DNA of 64,000 bases, from assembly GCA_030656215.1 (NCBI GenBank), contig JAUSOD010000010.1, forward strand, positions 62,001-126,000. Reading direction: 5' to 3'. Origin of the DNA: Azoarcus sp. (GTDB lineage: Bacteria > Pseudomonadota > Gammaproteobacteria > Burkholderiales > Rhodocyclaceae). Shown here piece after piece: positions 63,860 through 64,000 of this stretch. The position numbers were made by a program, and so were the translations under genes. Numbering within the stretch: the stretch's first letter is position 1; each line of letters starts with the position of its first letter. The notes under the pieces are model-generated. The model saw only the letters and a list, made by a program, of their open reading frames with translations. It had not been told where the DNA came from and did no database searches.

Positions 63860-64000
63860 GTGAAATGCGCCGATTCTGCGCCATACGGTGCGTTTTAGAG
63901 CAGATATCCGACCGTCAGATGTCTGCATAGTGTGCGCAGGACATCTTTGCGCCTCGTGGTAGTGTTCAGAAGTGTGTGCAGAAGCGCCTTCGATTGGAAG

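Overview
This looks like chromosomal DNA of a GC-rich betaproteobacterium, most likely a Rhodocyclales/Zoogloeaceae degrader of the Aromatoleum-Azoarcus-Thauera type. The case rests on a five-subunit acetophenone-carboxylase-like operon, typical betaproteobacterial housekeeping blocks (mreBCD-mrdA-rodA-rlpA, gatCAB) and an H-NS of the short betaproteobacterial kind. I saw no tRNA, rRNA, CRISPR array, insertion sequence or phage gene. All assignments are read by eye from sequence; no database was searched.

Region 1 (1-28 kb) is a catabolic island for a methyl ketone, best explained as acetophenone or a close analogue. It holds the 5' end of a 3-oxoacid CoA-transferase; a short PAS-PAS chemoreceptor; a four-gene envelope set (beta-propeller, MMPL/RND transporter, DUF1302 outer-membrane protein, DUF1329 periplasmic protein); an AcoR-like sigma54 activator; the carboxylase operon (apcABCDE-like) ending in a COG0523 metallochaperone; and, on the opposite strand, a second sigma54 activator without a sensor domain, a thiolase and an acyl-CoA ligase, preceded by a MalT-like LuxR regulator. 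The implied route is ketone + bicarbonate + ATP to 3-oxoacid (benzoylacetate), activation to its CoA thioester by ligase and/or CoA-transferase, then thiolysis to benzoyl-CoA (or analogue) and acetyl-CoA. The most striking point is regulatory. Five sigma54-type -24/-12 promoters (minus 281-296; plus 520-535, 2116-2131, 9010-9025, 11447-11462) each lie about 90-150 bp from copies of one palindrome, RTCCG-N5-CGGAC. Chemotaxis, envelope transport, CoA transfer, the activator itself and the carboxylase thus look like one regulon.

Region 2 (28-35.4 kb) is ordinary chromosome: phoB-phoR, an unrecognised conserved-looking protein, a HIT hydrolase, a class II glutamine amidotransferase, a YeeE/YedE-type transporter and a SIMPL-domain protein.

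Region 3 (35.4-46.1 kb) is one long minus-strand run of cell-elongation and lipoylation genes: mreB, mreC, mreD, mrdA, rodA, rlpA, a D-Ala-D-Ala carboxypeptidase, a D-amino-acid transaminase, a DUF493 protein, lipB and lipA.

Region 4 (46.2-64 kb) contains gatCAB with a lipoprotein gene inserted between gatA and gatB, a pentapeptide-repeat protein, a DUF4197 protein, a Rep helicase, a lipoprotein cytochrome c, a PAS-GGDEF diguanylate cyclase, a lytic transglycosylase, periplasmic MsrA, an acuR/acuI-like pair with an AhpD-like protein, a FIST protein, a YeaQ/GlsB membrane protein, small exported proteins and H-NS. Two REP-like palindromes lie in intergenic gaps at 34.6 and 50.15 kb.
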